Below are positions 8,148 through 16,268 of a stretch of DNA of 64,000 nt, one piece after another. The notes below the pieces were generated by a model. The model was not told where the DNA came from. It saw nothing but the letters and a program-made list of their open reading frames with translations, and searched no databases. Location of the stretch: the NCBI RefSeq assembly GCF_025950525.1, contig NZ_JAPDGS010000006.1, forward strand, positions 124,001 through 188,000. The letters are read 5' to 3'. Source of the DNA: Stagnihabitans lacustris (GTDB lineage Bacteria > Pseudomonadota > Alphaproteobacteria > Rhodobacterales > Rhodobacteraceae). Position 1 is the first letter of the stretch. Every line of letters begins with the position of its first letter. A program made the position numbers and the translations under genes.

Positions 8148-8185
8148 TTGCAATGCACAGATGGGGGTTCAGAATTGCACTGCAA
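8148..8185. promoter_or_regulatory. inverted repeat between divergent genes
   Basis: TTGCAATGCA (8148-8157) and TGCACTGCAA (8176-8185) form an inverted repeat with nine of ten positions matching, centred between the zinc-ribbon and GST genes. The right arm is itself part of TTGCACTGCAA, a near-palindrome. Its position suggests an operator acting on one or both genes; the cognate regulator is unknown. Confidence 0.4.
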
Positions 8186-8249
8186 GACCCATTGAACTTG
8201 ATGTGACCAAGCCCTACCCCTTTTACCCAAACCATCCCGGAGATCGCGC

Positions 8250-9083
8250 ATGACCGACGCCTATATCCCCCCGAAAGTCTGGACCTGGGACAAGCCCAAC
8301 GGCGGGCAGTTCGCCAGTCTGAACCGCCCCATCGCGGGCGCCACCCAAGAGGCAGAGTTGCCGCGCGGGGCGCATCCGTTCCAGCTGTATTCGTTGGCCA
8401 CGCCCAATGGGGTCAAGGTCTCGATCCTGTTCGAGGAATTGCTGGCCGCGGGCCATGCCGCCGAATACGACGCCTGGCTGATCTCGATTTCCAAGGGCGA
8501 CCAGTTCGGCTCGGGCTTTGTCGGCGTGAACCCGAATTCCAAGATCCCGGCGCTGCTGGACCTTTCCGGGCCCGAACCCCTGCGTGTGTTTGAATCCGGC
8601 TCGATCCTGGTGCATCTGGCCGAGAAGTTCGGCGCCTTCCTGCCCGCATCCGGCCCCGCGCGGACCGAGACCTTCAACTGGCTGATGTGGCAGATGGGCA
8701 GCGCGCCCTTCCTGGGCGGCGGCTTTGGCCATTTCTTCGCCTATGCGCCGGAAAAGCTGGAATATCCGATTAACCGCTATGCGATGGAAGCCAAGCGCCA
8801 GATGGATGTGCTGGACCGCCACCTGGCGGAAAACGAGTTCATGGCGGGCGATTATTCCATCGCCGACATGGCGATCTTCCCGTGGTATGGGCATCTGGCC
8901 TTGGACAAGTCCTATCCCCGCGCCGGAGAGTTCCTGGACGTCGCCGGCTATACCAACGTCAAGCGCTGGGCCGATCAGCTGATGGCGCGGCCCGGCGTGA
9001 TCCGCGGCCGCATGGTCAACAAGAACTGGGGCGACGAGGGCCAGGTGGCTGAGCGCCACTCGGCCGCCGACTTCCCGGCTTAA
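8250..9083 (+). CDS. yghU: glutathione S-transferase-like disulfide-bond oxidoreductase (YghU type)
   Basis: A 277-residue GST-fold protein. It starts with the YghU-type extension (YIPPKVWTWDKPNGG...FASLNRPIAG), followed by the thioredoxin-like domain (LYSLATPNGVKVSILFEEL, then NPNSKIPALLD and ESGSILVHLAEKFG, the glutathione gamma-glutamyl site) and the helical C-terminal domain (DYSIADMAIFPWYG). Family members bind two glutathiones and show disulfide reductase activity. ATG 8250 lies downstream of a weak GGAGA. Monocistronic; the stop overlaps the convergent RTX gene by 3-4 bp. Confidence 0.92.
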   Translation: MTDAYIPPKVWTWDKPNGGQFASLNRPIAGATQEAELPRGAHPFQLYSLATPNGVKVSILFEELLAAGHAAEYDAWLISISKGDQFGSGFVGVNPNSKIPALLDLSGPEPLRVFESGSILVHLAEKFGAFLPASGPARTETFNWLMWQMGSAPFLGGGFGHFFAYAPEKLEYPINRYAMEAKRQMDVLDRHLAENEFMAGDYSIADMAIFPWYGHLALDKSYPRAGEFLDVAGYTNVKRWADQLMARPGVIRGRMVNKNWGDEGQVAERHSAADFPA

Positions 9084-10849
9084 AGCACAAAATTCGCCGC
9101 GGTCAGTGTCACGAGATTGCCCAAGACGATCTCCATGTCATTGGCCGTGGCGCCTGGCCCGCGCACCTCGATCACGGTGGTGCCGCCGGTCTGATACCAG
9201 CGGACCTCTGCCGCAGCGCCGGTGAAGGCCGCGTTTCCACGGTAGGTGAAGGCATTGTCCAGCCCCCCCGCCACCGGGTCGATCAGCGCAAGGTTGATCA
9301 GATCGACCGTCTCGAAGGCGGTGATGCGGTCGATGCCCTGCGCCGCCTGGCTGTCGGTATAGGCGGCATAGATGAACTGGTCCGCCCCCGCCCCGCCGTC
9401 CATCGTGTCGGCCTTGATCCCGCCGTTCAGCGAGTCGTTGCCCGCCCCGCCATACAGCTGATCCGCCCCGGTGGCCCCGCTTAGCCCATTGGCAAAGCCA
9501 TCGCCGGTCAGGATGTCGTTCTGCGCCGAGCCGAAAAGGTTCTCGAACCCCGAGACCGACAGGACCCCGGCATCCAGAAAGCTGTAGGTGTTGGTGGCCA
9601 TGTTCGCCACCACGCCCGCCGGATCGGCAATGGCGTCAAAGCGCAGCGTGTCCGACCCAAGCCCACCGGCCAAAGTGTCATTGCCGGTGCCGACAAAGAT
9701 CTGATCGTCGCCGCCCCCGCCGTTCAGCAGATCGTCGCCCTCGCCCGCGCGGATCGTGTCGCGGCCCACCCCGCCGAAGATGCGGTTGTTGCCCATCCCG
9801 CCCTCCAGGCTGTCATTGCCGCCAAGGCCGCGCAGCACGTCATCCCCCGCATCGCCGATGATCCAGTTGTCGGTCGTCGTCCCGATGCCGAACATGCCGG
9901 TGGCGCCGATCAGGCTTAACTTCTCGATCCCGGCCGACAGGCGGAAGTTGGTCGAGGCCTGGACCCAATCATATCCCCCCGCCGTGTCGACGATGACGAT
10001 ATCGGCGCGGTCGACGAAATAGCTGTCATTGCCCGCCCCGCCAAAGACCGATCCCATGACCCGCCCGCCGGTCTGGTAAAAGACATTGGTCCCGTTGCCC
10101 AGCGTCACATCCCCCATGACCAGCCCGCTGATGCGCACCACGTCATTGTTCGAATTCAACCGGATATGGCCGTTGATCGTGCCCGAGTTGAAGATATTGC
10201 CCGACAGCGAGGCCGTCACATTGCCCTCGATCAGGCCAGAGTTGCGCAGCGTCAGCGAGCCGTCGACCTGAATGGCCGCCTCCAGCACCGAAGCGTTCAG
10301 CAAGTGGCCGGTGTTGGTCAGCGTCACCGCGCCATTGCCGGTGGCAAAGATGGTCGCCCCGGTGCCCGCGGTGGACAGCATGCCGGAATTGGTGATCACC
10401 GCCCGCGTCGTGGTGTTCAGCGTCAAGGATAGCGCCGCGCCAGCCGTATTGCCCAGCCCCAGCAGCGATCCGGTATTGCCAAAGTTGATCTGGCTGCCCG
10501 CCGCCACCGCCGCCAGGCTGATCCCCTGACCGCCGCTGATCTGGCCGGCATTGGACAGCGCAAAGTTGCCCGAAAACGTGCCCGAAACCGCCGCAAGGTC
10601 GATCCCGGCCGCGATGATCGACCCGGTCGCGGTCACTGTGACCGATGTGGCCCCGACCGCGTTCAGCGTCAGCGGGCTGGCCGTCGTGGCCGCAATCGCG
10701 CCATAGCTGATCAGCGTGGCATTGCCCGACATGGTCACGGCCGAGCCCACCGTGGACAGGACAGAGCCAGACCCCGCCACAATCCCGAATTCCGAGGCGC
10801 CAAGCACCTGGCCCGCAGTCGTATTCGTTGAAATCACAAAAGAAGACAT
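9080..10849 (-). CDS. RTX-type calcium-binding protein, probably type I secreted
   Basis: A 589-residue acidic protein. The first about 270 residues are a repetitive Ser/Thr/Gly/Ala-rich beta-helix-like region (for example TGSLLGLGNTAGAALSL, NSGMLSTAGTG). Two blocks of nonapeptide RTX repeats follow, including GGAGNDSYF, DNWIIGDAGDDVLRGLGGND, GEGDDLLNGGGGDDQIF and later GATGADQLYGGAGNDSL, which bind calcium in a beta-roll. There is no N-terminal signal peptide; the C-terminal domain (FTYRGNAAFTGAAAEVRWYQ) is the type seen in T1SS substrates of Rhodobacterales. ATG 10849 follows GGAG. No T1SS genes are in the window. Exact role unknown; adhesion or extracellular matrix is plausible. Confidence 0.88.
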   Translation of the reverse strand: MSSFVISTNTTAGQVLGASEFGIVAGSGSVLSTVGSAVTMSGNATLISYGAIAATTASPLTLNAVGATSVTVTATGSIIAAGIDLAAVSGTFSGNFALSNAGQISGGQGISLAAVAAGSQINFGNTGSLLGLGNTAGAALSLTLNTTTRAVITNSGMLSTAGTGATIFATGNGAVTLTNTGHLLNASVLEAAIQVDGSLTLRNSGLIEGNVTASLSGNIFNSGTINGHIRLNSNNDVVRISGLVMGDVTLGNGTNVFYQTGGRVMGSVFGGAGNDSYFVDRADIVIVDTAGGYDWVQASTNFRLSAGIEKLSLIGATGMFGIGTTTDNWIIGDAGDDVLRGLGGNDSLEGGMGNNRIFGGVGRDTIRAGEGDDLLNGGGGDDQIFVGTGNDTLAGGLGSDTLRFDAIADPAGVVANMATNTYSFLDAGVLSVSGFENLFGSAQNDILTGDGFANGLSGATGADQLYGGAGNDSLNGGIKADTMDGGAGADQFIYAAYTDSQAAQGIDRITAFETVDLINLALIDPVAGGLDNAFTYRGNAAFTGAAAEVRWYQTGGTTVIEVRGPGATANDMEIVLGNLVTLTAANFVL

Positions 10850-11032
10850 CCGATTCTCCGGCACGCGTTGTTCATCGCCCGCCTGTCTTCCCATCCCCGC
10901 CCTAGGATTTCCTTTCCATCGCTTTCAACTGACCGAAAATATATGCCTCATTTTACACGATTGCGGGGCATAGTGCGAACCGGGCGCGCGGGCAGTGCTT
11001 TTCCCGCGCCTCGTGATTTGGTATGCGACGGT

Positions 11033-12121
11033 ATGCGACAGACCCTGCCCGAAATCCTCGATCACCGCGTGGCCCTGGGCGAGATCCGGGCCGACCCGTT
11101 GCAGGCCGCGCTTGCCGTCCGGCTGGAACCGCTGCGCGCCTGGCTGGAAGAGTTCGGGGCGCGGAAATCCGGGCTGCGGGCGCTGTTTGCACGCGCGCCT
11201 CAGGTGCCCAAGGGGATCTACCTTTGGGGCGGTGTCGGGCGCGGCAAGTCGATGATGATGGACCTGTTTTTCAACGCCACCGACCTGGGCGCCAAGCGGC
11301 GCGTCCATTTCCATGCCTTCATGCAAGAGGCCCACAAGGCCATGCATCTGGCGCGGCAAAAGAACATCGAGGACGCCTTGGCGCCCTTTGCCGCCGAATT
11401 GGTGGCCGATATCCGCCTTCTGGCCTTTGACGAGATGCAGATCACCGATATCGCCGATGCGATGGTGGTGGGGCGGCTGTTCGAAAAGCTGTTGGCGGGG
11501 GGGGTGGTCATCGTCGTGACCTCGAACCGCGCGCCAGAGGAGCTGTATAAGAACGGGCTGAACCGGGCGCTGTTCCTGCCCTTTATCGCCATGCTGCGCG
11601 ACCGCTTTGACGTGCTGGAACTGGACAGCCCGCAGGACTATCGCCAGAACCGCCTGGCGGGGGCGCAGGTCTATTTCCACCCCGCAGGCGCCACCCGGGG
11701 CGAGATTGCGGCGATCTGGGCCGACCTGACGCGCGGCGCCGAGGTCGGGCCGCTGGCCTTGCAGGTGAACGGCAGGACGCTGGACCTTGCGCGCTATGCC
11801 AATGGTGCGGCGCGCTGCTCTTTCTGGGAGCTGTGCGGGCGGCCTTTGGGGCCGGGCGACTACCTGGCGCTGGCGGCGGCCTGTAGGGTTCTGGTGCTGG
11901 AGGATATCCCGCAGCTGTCCTCGGCCAATTACAACGAGGCCAAGCGCTTTGTGACCCTGGTGGATGCGTTATACGAAGGCAAGGTCCGGCTCATCGCCTC
12001 GGCCGCGGATGAGCCGGAGCGGCTGTATCTGGAGGGCACGGGGTCCTTCGAATTCGCCCGCACGGCAAGCCGCCTGCGCGAGATGCAGGGGGCGGAATGG
12101 GGCGCGGACCGGGACGGGTGA
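11033..12121 (+). CDS. zapE: ZapE / AFG1-family ATPase
   Basis: A 362-residue AFG1-like P-loop ATPase, the family of E. coli ZapE, which associates with the Z ring, and of mitochondrial Lace1/Afg1. Walker A is GGVGRGKS (66-73), Walker B is LLAFDEMQ (129-136), and VVTSNRAPEELYKNGLNR is the family sensor-1/arginine-finger region. ATG 11033 is chosen as the most plausible start, at the second copy of a 10-bp direct repeat GGTATGCGAC (11020-11039); no strong ribosome site is visible, and TTG 11018 is an alternative. It is divergent from the RTX gene. Confidence 0.9.
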   Translation: MRQTLPEILDHRVALGEIRADPLQAALAVRLEPLRAWLEEFGARKSGLRALFARAPQVPKGIYLWGGVGRGKSMMMDLFFNATDLGAKRRVHFHAFMQEAHKAMHLARQKNIEDALAPFAAELVADIRLLAFDEMQITDIADAMVVGRLFEKLLAGGVVIVVTSNRAPEELYKNGLNRALFLPFIAMLRDRFDVLELDSPQDYRQNRLAGAQVYFHPAGATRGEIAAIWADLTRGAEVGPLALQVNGRTLDLARYANGAARCSFWELCGRPLGPGDYLALAAACRVLVLEDIPQLSSANYNEAKRFVTLVDALYEGKVRLIASAADEPERLYLEGTGSFEFARTASRLREMQGAEWGADRDG

Positions 12122-12186
12122 CACTTGCGGCACCCCACGCCCCCCGAAGGGCTCCCACCCCCCCACCCGGCGCCCTTCGGGGGGCT

Positions 12187-12753
12187 TCACTCTGCGCCTT
12201 TTGCCCGGTGGCAGGTGGCCAGGTGGTCGTCGATCAACCCGCAGGCCTGCATCCAGGCATAGACGATGGTCGGGCCGACAAAGGTGAAGCCCGCCTGTTT
12301 CAGCGCCTTTGACAGGGCGCGCGAGGCCTCGGATTCCGTCGGGATGTCGCCATGGGTCGCGGGGCGGTTCACTTGCGGCTGACCCCCCACATGACGCCAG
12401 CAAAACCCGGTGAAATCGGGGATCGCCAGATAGGCGCGGGCGTTCTTCACCGTGGCCGCGATCTTGCCGCGGTGGCGCACGATGCCGGGGTTTTGCAAGG
12501 CGCGGTCCATGCGCGCCGCGTCCCAGAGCGCGATGCGGGCGGGGTCAAAGCCCTCGAACTCGGCCCGGAAAGCGTCGCGCTTGCGCAGGATCGTGATCCA
12601 GGACAGCCCCGCCTGAAACCCGTCCAGGATCAGCTTCTCCCACAGCGCGCGGGGGTCGTATTCCGCCACCCCCCATTCGGTATCGTGATAGGTCCTGTAA
12701 AGCGGGTCAGTCCCGCACCAGGTGCAGCGCGTCAGGTCATCGGGGGCGGTCAT
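12187..12753 (-). CDS. tag: DNA-3-methyladenine glycosylase I
   Basis: Base-excision repair glycosylase that removes 3-methyladenine. The 188-residue protein shows the Tag zinc-snap residues at both ends (RCTWCGTDPLYRTYHDTEWG near the N-terminus, ATCHRAKG near the C-terminus) and the HhH region GFQAGLSWITILRKRDAFR, followed by FDPARIALW and FVGPTIVYAWMQACGLIDDH. Length matches E. coli Tag (187). ATG 12753 begins the conserved block; the open frame runs much further upstream without support, antisense to the EAL gene. Divergent from that EAL gene. Confidence 0.93.
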   Translation of the reverse strand: MTAPDDLTRCTWCGTDPLYRTYHDTEWGVAEYDPRALWEKLILDGFQAGLSWITILRKRDAFRAEFEGFDPARIALWDAARMDRALQNPGIVRHRGKIAATVKNARAYLAIPDFTGFCWRHVGGQPQVNRPATHGDIPTESEASRALSKALKQAGFTFVGPTIVYAWMQACGLIDDHLATCHRAKGAE

Positions 12754-12882
12754 CTTGGGGCCTATTGTTTCGGATTTTGCACAAAACCGGGAATTCACAC
12801 GCGGTTTACGAATGTCGCAGAGATTGGAAGCCTTGGGCAGGGGTCTTGTGTTACGATCCTTGCGGAAAAGCTTGAGGGCGCG

Positions 12883-13704
12883 ATGAGCATGAACTTCGGA
12901 TCGGGGCTGGAAAGCCCGCTCGGTGTGGCTGTCTCGATGGCCGATCGCGAAACCATGGACATGGTGCGCGAGGCGATCCGCCTGCGCCGCGTGGCCCTGG
13001 CCTATCAGCCCGTGGTCCTGTCGCGCGACCCCGCGCGGGTGGCCTTTCACGAAGGCCTGATCCGCGTGCTGGAGCCCAACGGCCGCATCATCCCGGCCGC
13101 CGATTTCATCCCCGTGGTCGAGGCCACGGAACTTGGCCGCGAGATCGACTGCGCCGCGCTGGACCTTGGCTTGCGGGAACTGGCGCTGCATCCCGATTTG
13201 CGGCTGTCGATCAACATGTCGGCGCGCTCTATCGGCTATCCGCGCTGGATCAGGGTGCTGAACGCCGGGATCGCCGCCGGCCCCACCGTGGCAGAACGCC
13301 TGATTCTTGAAATCACCGAAAGCTCTGCCATGACCGTGCCGGAGCTGGTCGTGGCATTCATGGAAGAATACCAGGTCAAGGGCGTGGCCTTTGCGCTGGA
13401 CGATTTCGGCGCGGGCAATACGGCGATCCGCTACTTCAAGGACTTCTTCTTTGACATCCTGAAGATCGACGGCCAATTCGCCCGCCGCATCCACCGCGAC
13501 CCCGACAACCGGGCGCTGGTCGCTGCCATGGTCTCGATTGGCAAGCATTTCGAGATGTTTACCGTGGCCGAGGCCGTGGAATCCCCCGAAGAGGCCGCCT
13601 GTCTGCAGGACATGGGCGTCGATTGCATGCAAGGCTATCTGTTCGGCGCCCCCTCGGTTCAGCCGCCCTGGGCGCCCGATCTGGCCGCGCGCAAACTGGC
13701 CTGA
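12883..13704 (+). CDS. EAL-domain cyclic-di-GMP phosphodiesterase
   Basis: A 273-residue stand-alone EAL domain with no GGDEF or visible sensor domain. The catalytic set appears complete: Glu57 in EGLIR (the EAL motif reads EGL), Asn111 in NMSAR, Glu143 in EITES, Asp173-Asp174 in DDFGAGNT, Lys194 in KIDGQF, Glu230 in AEAVE, and Gln250 in QGYLFG. It should hydrolyse c-di-GMP to pGpG and so influence motility or biofilm state. ATG 12883 has GAGG five bases upstream. Cytosolic by sequence. Monocistronic, 186 bp ahead of phaA. Confidence 0.88.
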   Translation: MSMNFGSGLESPLGVAVSMADRETMDMVREAIRLRRVALAYQPVVLSRDPARVAFHEGLIRVLEPNGRIIPAADFIPVVEATELGREIDCAALDLGLRELALHPDLRLSINMSARSIGYPRWIRVLNAGIAAGPTVAERLILEITESSAMTVPELVVAFMEEYQVKGVAFALDDFGAGNTAIRYFKDFFFDILKIDGQFARRIHRDPDNRALVAAMVSIGKHFEMFTVAEAVESPEEAACLQDMGVDCMQGYLFGAPSVQPPWAPDLAARKLA

Positions 13705-13829
13705 CCCTTTGCGCTGACCAGACCTTTGCGCTGACATGACAGGTTATGCGTTTTCCGCATGACGCTGCGGCAATCTGGCCGCAACCCGGTCGCACGCAAA
13801 AGTTGATTTTTAACCCTATCCCGTCTAGG

Positions 13830-13850
13830 CCATGCTGCAGAGCGGCATGG
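13830..13850. promoter_or_regulatory. inverted repeat in the phaA leader
   Basis: CCATGC (13830-13835) and GCATGG (13845-13850) form a perfect inverted repeat with a 9-bp spacer (TGCAGAGCG), 40-60 bp ahead of the phaA start. A weak promoter-like pair, TTGATT at 13803 and TAGGCC at 13826 with a 17-bp spacer, overlaps it, so a bound protein would block transcription. A PhaR-type repressor is a natural candidate but this is inference. Confidence 0.35.
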
Positions 13851-13890
13851 AGGAGCCAGCCGCGCCAGGATGGAAAAGGGCGAGGATACC

Positions 13891-15066
13891 ATGACCAATG
13901 TCGTGATCGTTTCGGCGGCGCGGACCGCTGTCGGCAGCTTTAACGGGGCCTTTGCAGGCACCCCCGCCCATGACCTGGGGGCCGCGGTGATCGAAGCCGT
14001 CGTCGCCCGCGCCGGTGTCGAAAAGACCGAGGTCGAGGAAGTGATCCTGGGCCAGGTTCTGACCGCGGGTCAGGGGCAGAACCCGGCACGTCAAGCCGCG
14101 ATCAAGGCCGGTCTGAACAAGGAAGCCTCGGCCTGGGGCATCAACCAGGTCTGCGGCTCGGGCCTGCGGGCCGTGGCTTTGGGCGCGCAGCATGTGCAGT
14201 TGGGCGATGCCGGGATCGTCGTGGCCGGCGGCCAGGAAAACATGAGCCTCTCGCCCCATGTCGCGAACCTGCGTCCGGGCCAGAAGATGGGCGACATGAC
14301 CTTCGTCGATTCGATGATCCGCGACGGGCTGTGGGACGCGTTCAACGGCTATCACATGGGGATCACCGCCGAAAACGTCGCCAAGCAGTGGGACATTTCG
14401 CGCGAGGTTCAGGATCTTTTCGCTTTGGCCTCGCAGAACAAGGCCGAGGCCGCGCAGAAGGCTGGCAAGTTTGTTGACGAAATCGTCCCCTTCCTGATCA
14501 AGACCCGCAAGGGCGATGTGACGGTGGATGCCGATGAATACATCCGCCATGGCGCCACCTTGGAGTCGATGTCCAAGCTGCGCCCGGCCTTTGCCAAGGA
14601 TGGCTCGGTCACGGCGGGCAATGCCTCGGGCCTGAACGATGGTGCGGCGGCGGTGCTGCTGATGTCCGAGGCCGAGGCCACGCGCCGCGGCCTGACGCCG
14701 CTGGCCCGGATCGCGTCCTATGCGACGGCCGGTCTGGACCCGTCGATCATGGGCGTCGGCCCGATCTTCGCCAGCCGCAAGGCACTGTCCAAGGCCGGCT
14801 GGTCGGCCGCCGATCTGGATCTGGTCGAGGCGAACGAGGCCTTTGCCGCCCAGGCCTGCGCCGTCAACAAGGACATGGGCTGGAACCCGGACGTGGTGAA
14901 CGTGAACGGCGGCGCCATCGCCATCGGCCACCCGATCGGCGCTTCGGGCGCGCGCATCTTGAACACGCTGATCCACGAGATGAAGCGGCGCGGCGCCAAA
15001 AAGGGCCTCGCCACGCTGTGCATCGGCGGCGGCATGGGCGTTGCCATGTGCCTCGAAGGTCTCTGA
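13891..15066 (+). CDS. phaA: acetyl-CoA acetyltransferase (beta-ketothiolase)
   Basis: Condenses two acetyl-CoA to acetoacetyl-CoA, the first step of polyhydroxybutyrate synthesis. The 391-residue thiolase has all three catalytic residues: nucleophile Cys88 in [11 protein letters not shown], His347 in [14 protein letters not shown] and Cys377 in [15 protein letters not shown]. Length matches the biosynthetic thiolase family. ATG 13891 is preferred over the in-frame ATG 13870, since the conserved [14 protein letters not shown] follows it and GCGAGG lies upstream. phaB follows after 100 bp, separated by a strong palindrome. Confidence 0.95.
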   Translation: MTNVVIVSAARTAVGSFNGAFAGTPAHDLGAAVIEAVVARAGVEKTEVEEVILGQVLTAGQGQNPARQAAIKAGLNKEASAWGINQVCGSGLRAVALGAQHVQLGDAGIVVAGGQENMSLSPHVANLRPGQKMGDMTFVDSMIRDGLWDAFNGYHMGITAENVAKQWDISREVQDLFALASQNKAEAAQKAGKFVDEIVPFLIKTRKGDVTVDADEYIRHGATLESMSKLRPAFAKDGSVTAGNASGLNDGAAAVLLMSEAEATRRGLTPLARIASYATAGLDPSIMGVGPIFASRKALSKAGWSAADLDLVEANEAFAAQACAVNKDMGWNPDVVNVNGGAIAIGHPIGASGARILNTLIHEMKRRGAKKGLATLCIGGGMGVAMCLEGL

Positions 15067-15097
15067 CCCCGACCCCTGCGAAATTCTGTCACAGTCG

Positions 15098-15124
15098 CCC
15101 TTGCGCAATAAAGTTGCGCAAGGG
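15098..15124. promoter_or_regulatory. perfect palindrome between phaA and phaB
   Basis: CCCTTGCGCAA (15098-15108) and TTGCGCAAGGG (15114-15124) are perfect 11-bp arms around TAAAG. Each arm contains the self-complementary octamer TTGCGCAA. As RNA it is a stable hairpin but lacks a U-run, so it may be an attenuating or processing structure between phaA and phaB, or a DNA operator for a phaB-specific promoter. Confidence 0.5.
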
Positions 15125-15166
15125 GGCTGAAATCTATTACCTATTTCTCTGTAGAGGGAGGACGAC

Positions 15167-15892
15167 ATGACGAAAGTGGCTCTGGTGACGGGGGGGACCC
15201 GCGGTATTGGTGCGGCCATCTCGCTGGCTTTGAAGGCGGCGGGTTATACGGTTGCGGCGAATTACGCGGGCAATGACGAGGCGGCGGCGAAGTTCACCGC
15301 CGATACGGGGATCAAGGCCTATAAATGGTCGGTCGCCGATTACGACGCCTGCAAGGCGGGGATTGCCGCGGTCGAGGCCGAACTTGGCCCGGTGGCGGTC
15401 CTGGTGAACAACGCCGGCATCACGCGGGACGCGATGTTCCACAAGATGACCCCGCAGATGTGGAAAGAGGTCATCGACACCAATCTGAACGGTGTCTTCA
15501 ACATGACCCATCCGCTGTGGTCGGGGATGCGGGATCGCAAGTTTGGTCGCGTGGTGAATATCTCGTCGATCAACGGGCAGAAGGGTCAGGCGGGGCAGGC
15601 GAACTATTCCGCCGCCAAGTCGGGCGATCTGGGCTTCACCAAGGCGCTGGCGCAAGAGGGCGCGCGGGCGGGGATCACGGTCAACGCGATCTGCCCCGGC
15701 TATATCGCGACCGAGATGGTGAAGGCGATCGACGCGAAAGTCCTGGCCGAGCGCATCATTCCGCAAATCCCGGTGGGTCGTTTGGGCGAACCCGAGGAAA
15801 TCGCGCGGATCGTGGTGTTTCTGGCCTCGGAGGATGCCGGGTTCATCACCGGGTCCACGATTTCCGCCAATGGTGGGCAACTGTTCGTCTGA
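15167..15892 (+). CDS. phaB: acetoacetyl-CoA reductase (NADPH)
   Basis: Reduces acetoacetyl-CoA to (R)-3-hydroxybutyryl-CoA for polyhydroxybutyrate synthesis. A 241-residue short-chain dehydrogenase with TGGTRGIGAAI (cofactor glycine motif), NNAGITRDAMFHKM, the catalytic Ser in VNISSINGQKGQAGQ and YSAAK (Tyr/Lys). The INGQKGQ segment is characteristic of PhaB-type reductases. GGGAGG precedes ATG 15167. Together with phaA it forms the precursor half of the PHB pathway; the polymerase phaC is not in the window. Confidence 0.95.
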   Translation: MTKVALVTGGTRGIGAAISLALKAAGYTVAANYAGNDEAAAKFTADTGIKAYKWSVADYDACKAGIAAVEAELGPVAVLVNNAGITRDAMFHKMTPQMWKEVIDTNLNGVFNMTHPLWSGMRDRKFGRVVNISSINGQKGQAGQANYSAAKSGDLGFTKALAQEGARAGITVNAICPGYIATEMVKAIDAKVLAERIIPQIPVGRLGEPEEIARIVVFLASEDAGFITGSTISANGGQLFV

Positions 15893-15899
15893 GCGGGGT

Positions 15900-15942
15900 C
15901 CCTTCGGGTTCAGAGGCCTGAAAGGCCCCTGAACCCGAAGGG
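15900..15942 (+). terminator. phaB: large hairpin after phaB
   Basis: CCCTTCGGGTTCAG (15900-15913) pairs perfectly with CTGAACCCGAAGGG (15929-15942), and the interior GGCC/GGCC extends the stem around TGAAA. It begins 8 bp after the phaB stop. No U-run follows, but the 14-bp perfect stem plus extension makes it a likely transcript end or stabilising structure. Confidence 0.65.
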
Positions 15943-15953
15943 AGGAAGCGGGG

Positions 15954-15998
15954 GGCTCATGCCACTTGTTTCTTGAACCAGTGGCGAACCAAATGGCA
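15954..15998 (+). repeat. 45-bp dispersed element, copy 1
   Basis: Begins GGCTCATGCCACTTG and ends GAACCAAATGGCA. A second copy in inverse orientation lies at 56209-56253, with 38 of 45 positions identical by hand alignment. In this copy GCCACT pairs with AGTGGC and ATGCCA with TGGCAT, so it can fold as a nested hairpin. Confidence 0.65.
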
Positions 15999-16015
15999 TA
16001 CCCCCCGCCCCCCAA

Positions 16016-16058
16016 CCAAAGGGGCGCACGCGCCCCTTTGGAAACCCCGTGGATATTT
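16016..16058 (-). repeat. AAATATCC-hairpin element, copy A
   Basis: Read on the minus strand: AAATATCCACGGGG (16058-16045), then the perfect hairpin CCAAAGGGGCGC / GCGCCCCTTTGG (arms 16016-16027 and 16030-16041, loop AC). The same order of parts with near-identical sequence is found at 60402-60442, and the AAATATCC part at 41343-41356. Confidence 0.6.
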
Positions 16059-16268
16059 GGATCAGTATGAAACGAGGCAGGTGGCCTTGTGATCCTTGGC
16101 GATTTTGCCTGCTTGAGGGCCGTTCCCGTGATTTAGGGGCCGCTCCTGTTCTTTATGTCCCCACCGGCATGACCCCAGCCACGCACCCATTGCCACATTT
16201 GCCGCAAAACCTTGTCTTGAGGCCGGGCAGGGGCTTGCCCCCCCGGATATCTTCCCCCCAATAGAGCC

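Larger units (their letters stand above)
15893..16268. other. 376-bp intergenic region built of repeats
   Basis: No gene. It holds in order: the phaB hairpin (15900-15942), a 45-bp dispersed element (15954-15998), a hairpin with 12-bp perfect arms (16016-16041), and the AAATATCC motif on the minus strand (16045-16058). The remaining 16060-16268 holds the promoter of the exporter gene; I see no clear -35/-10. Confidence 0.6.

Noticed and set aside
12187-13737. A 516-residue minus-strand open frame covering tag and the region antisense to the EAL gene
   Set aside because: Only the last 188 residues look like a protein family; the rest is the shadow of the EAL gene on the other strand.
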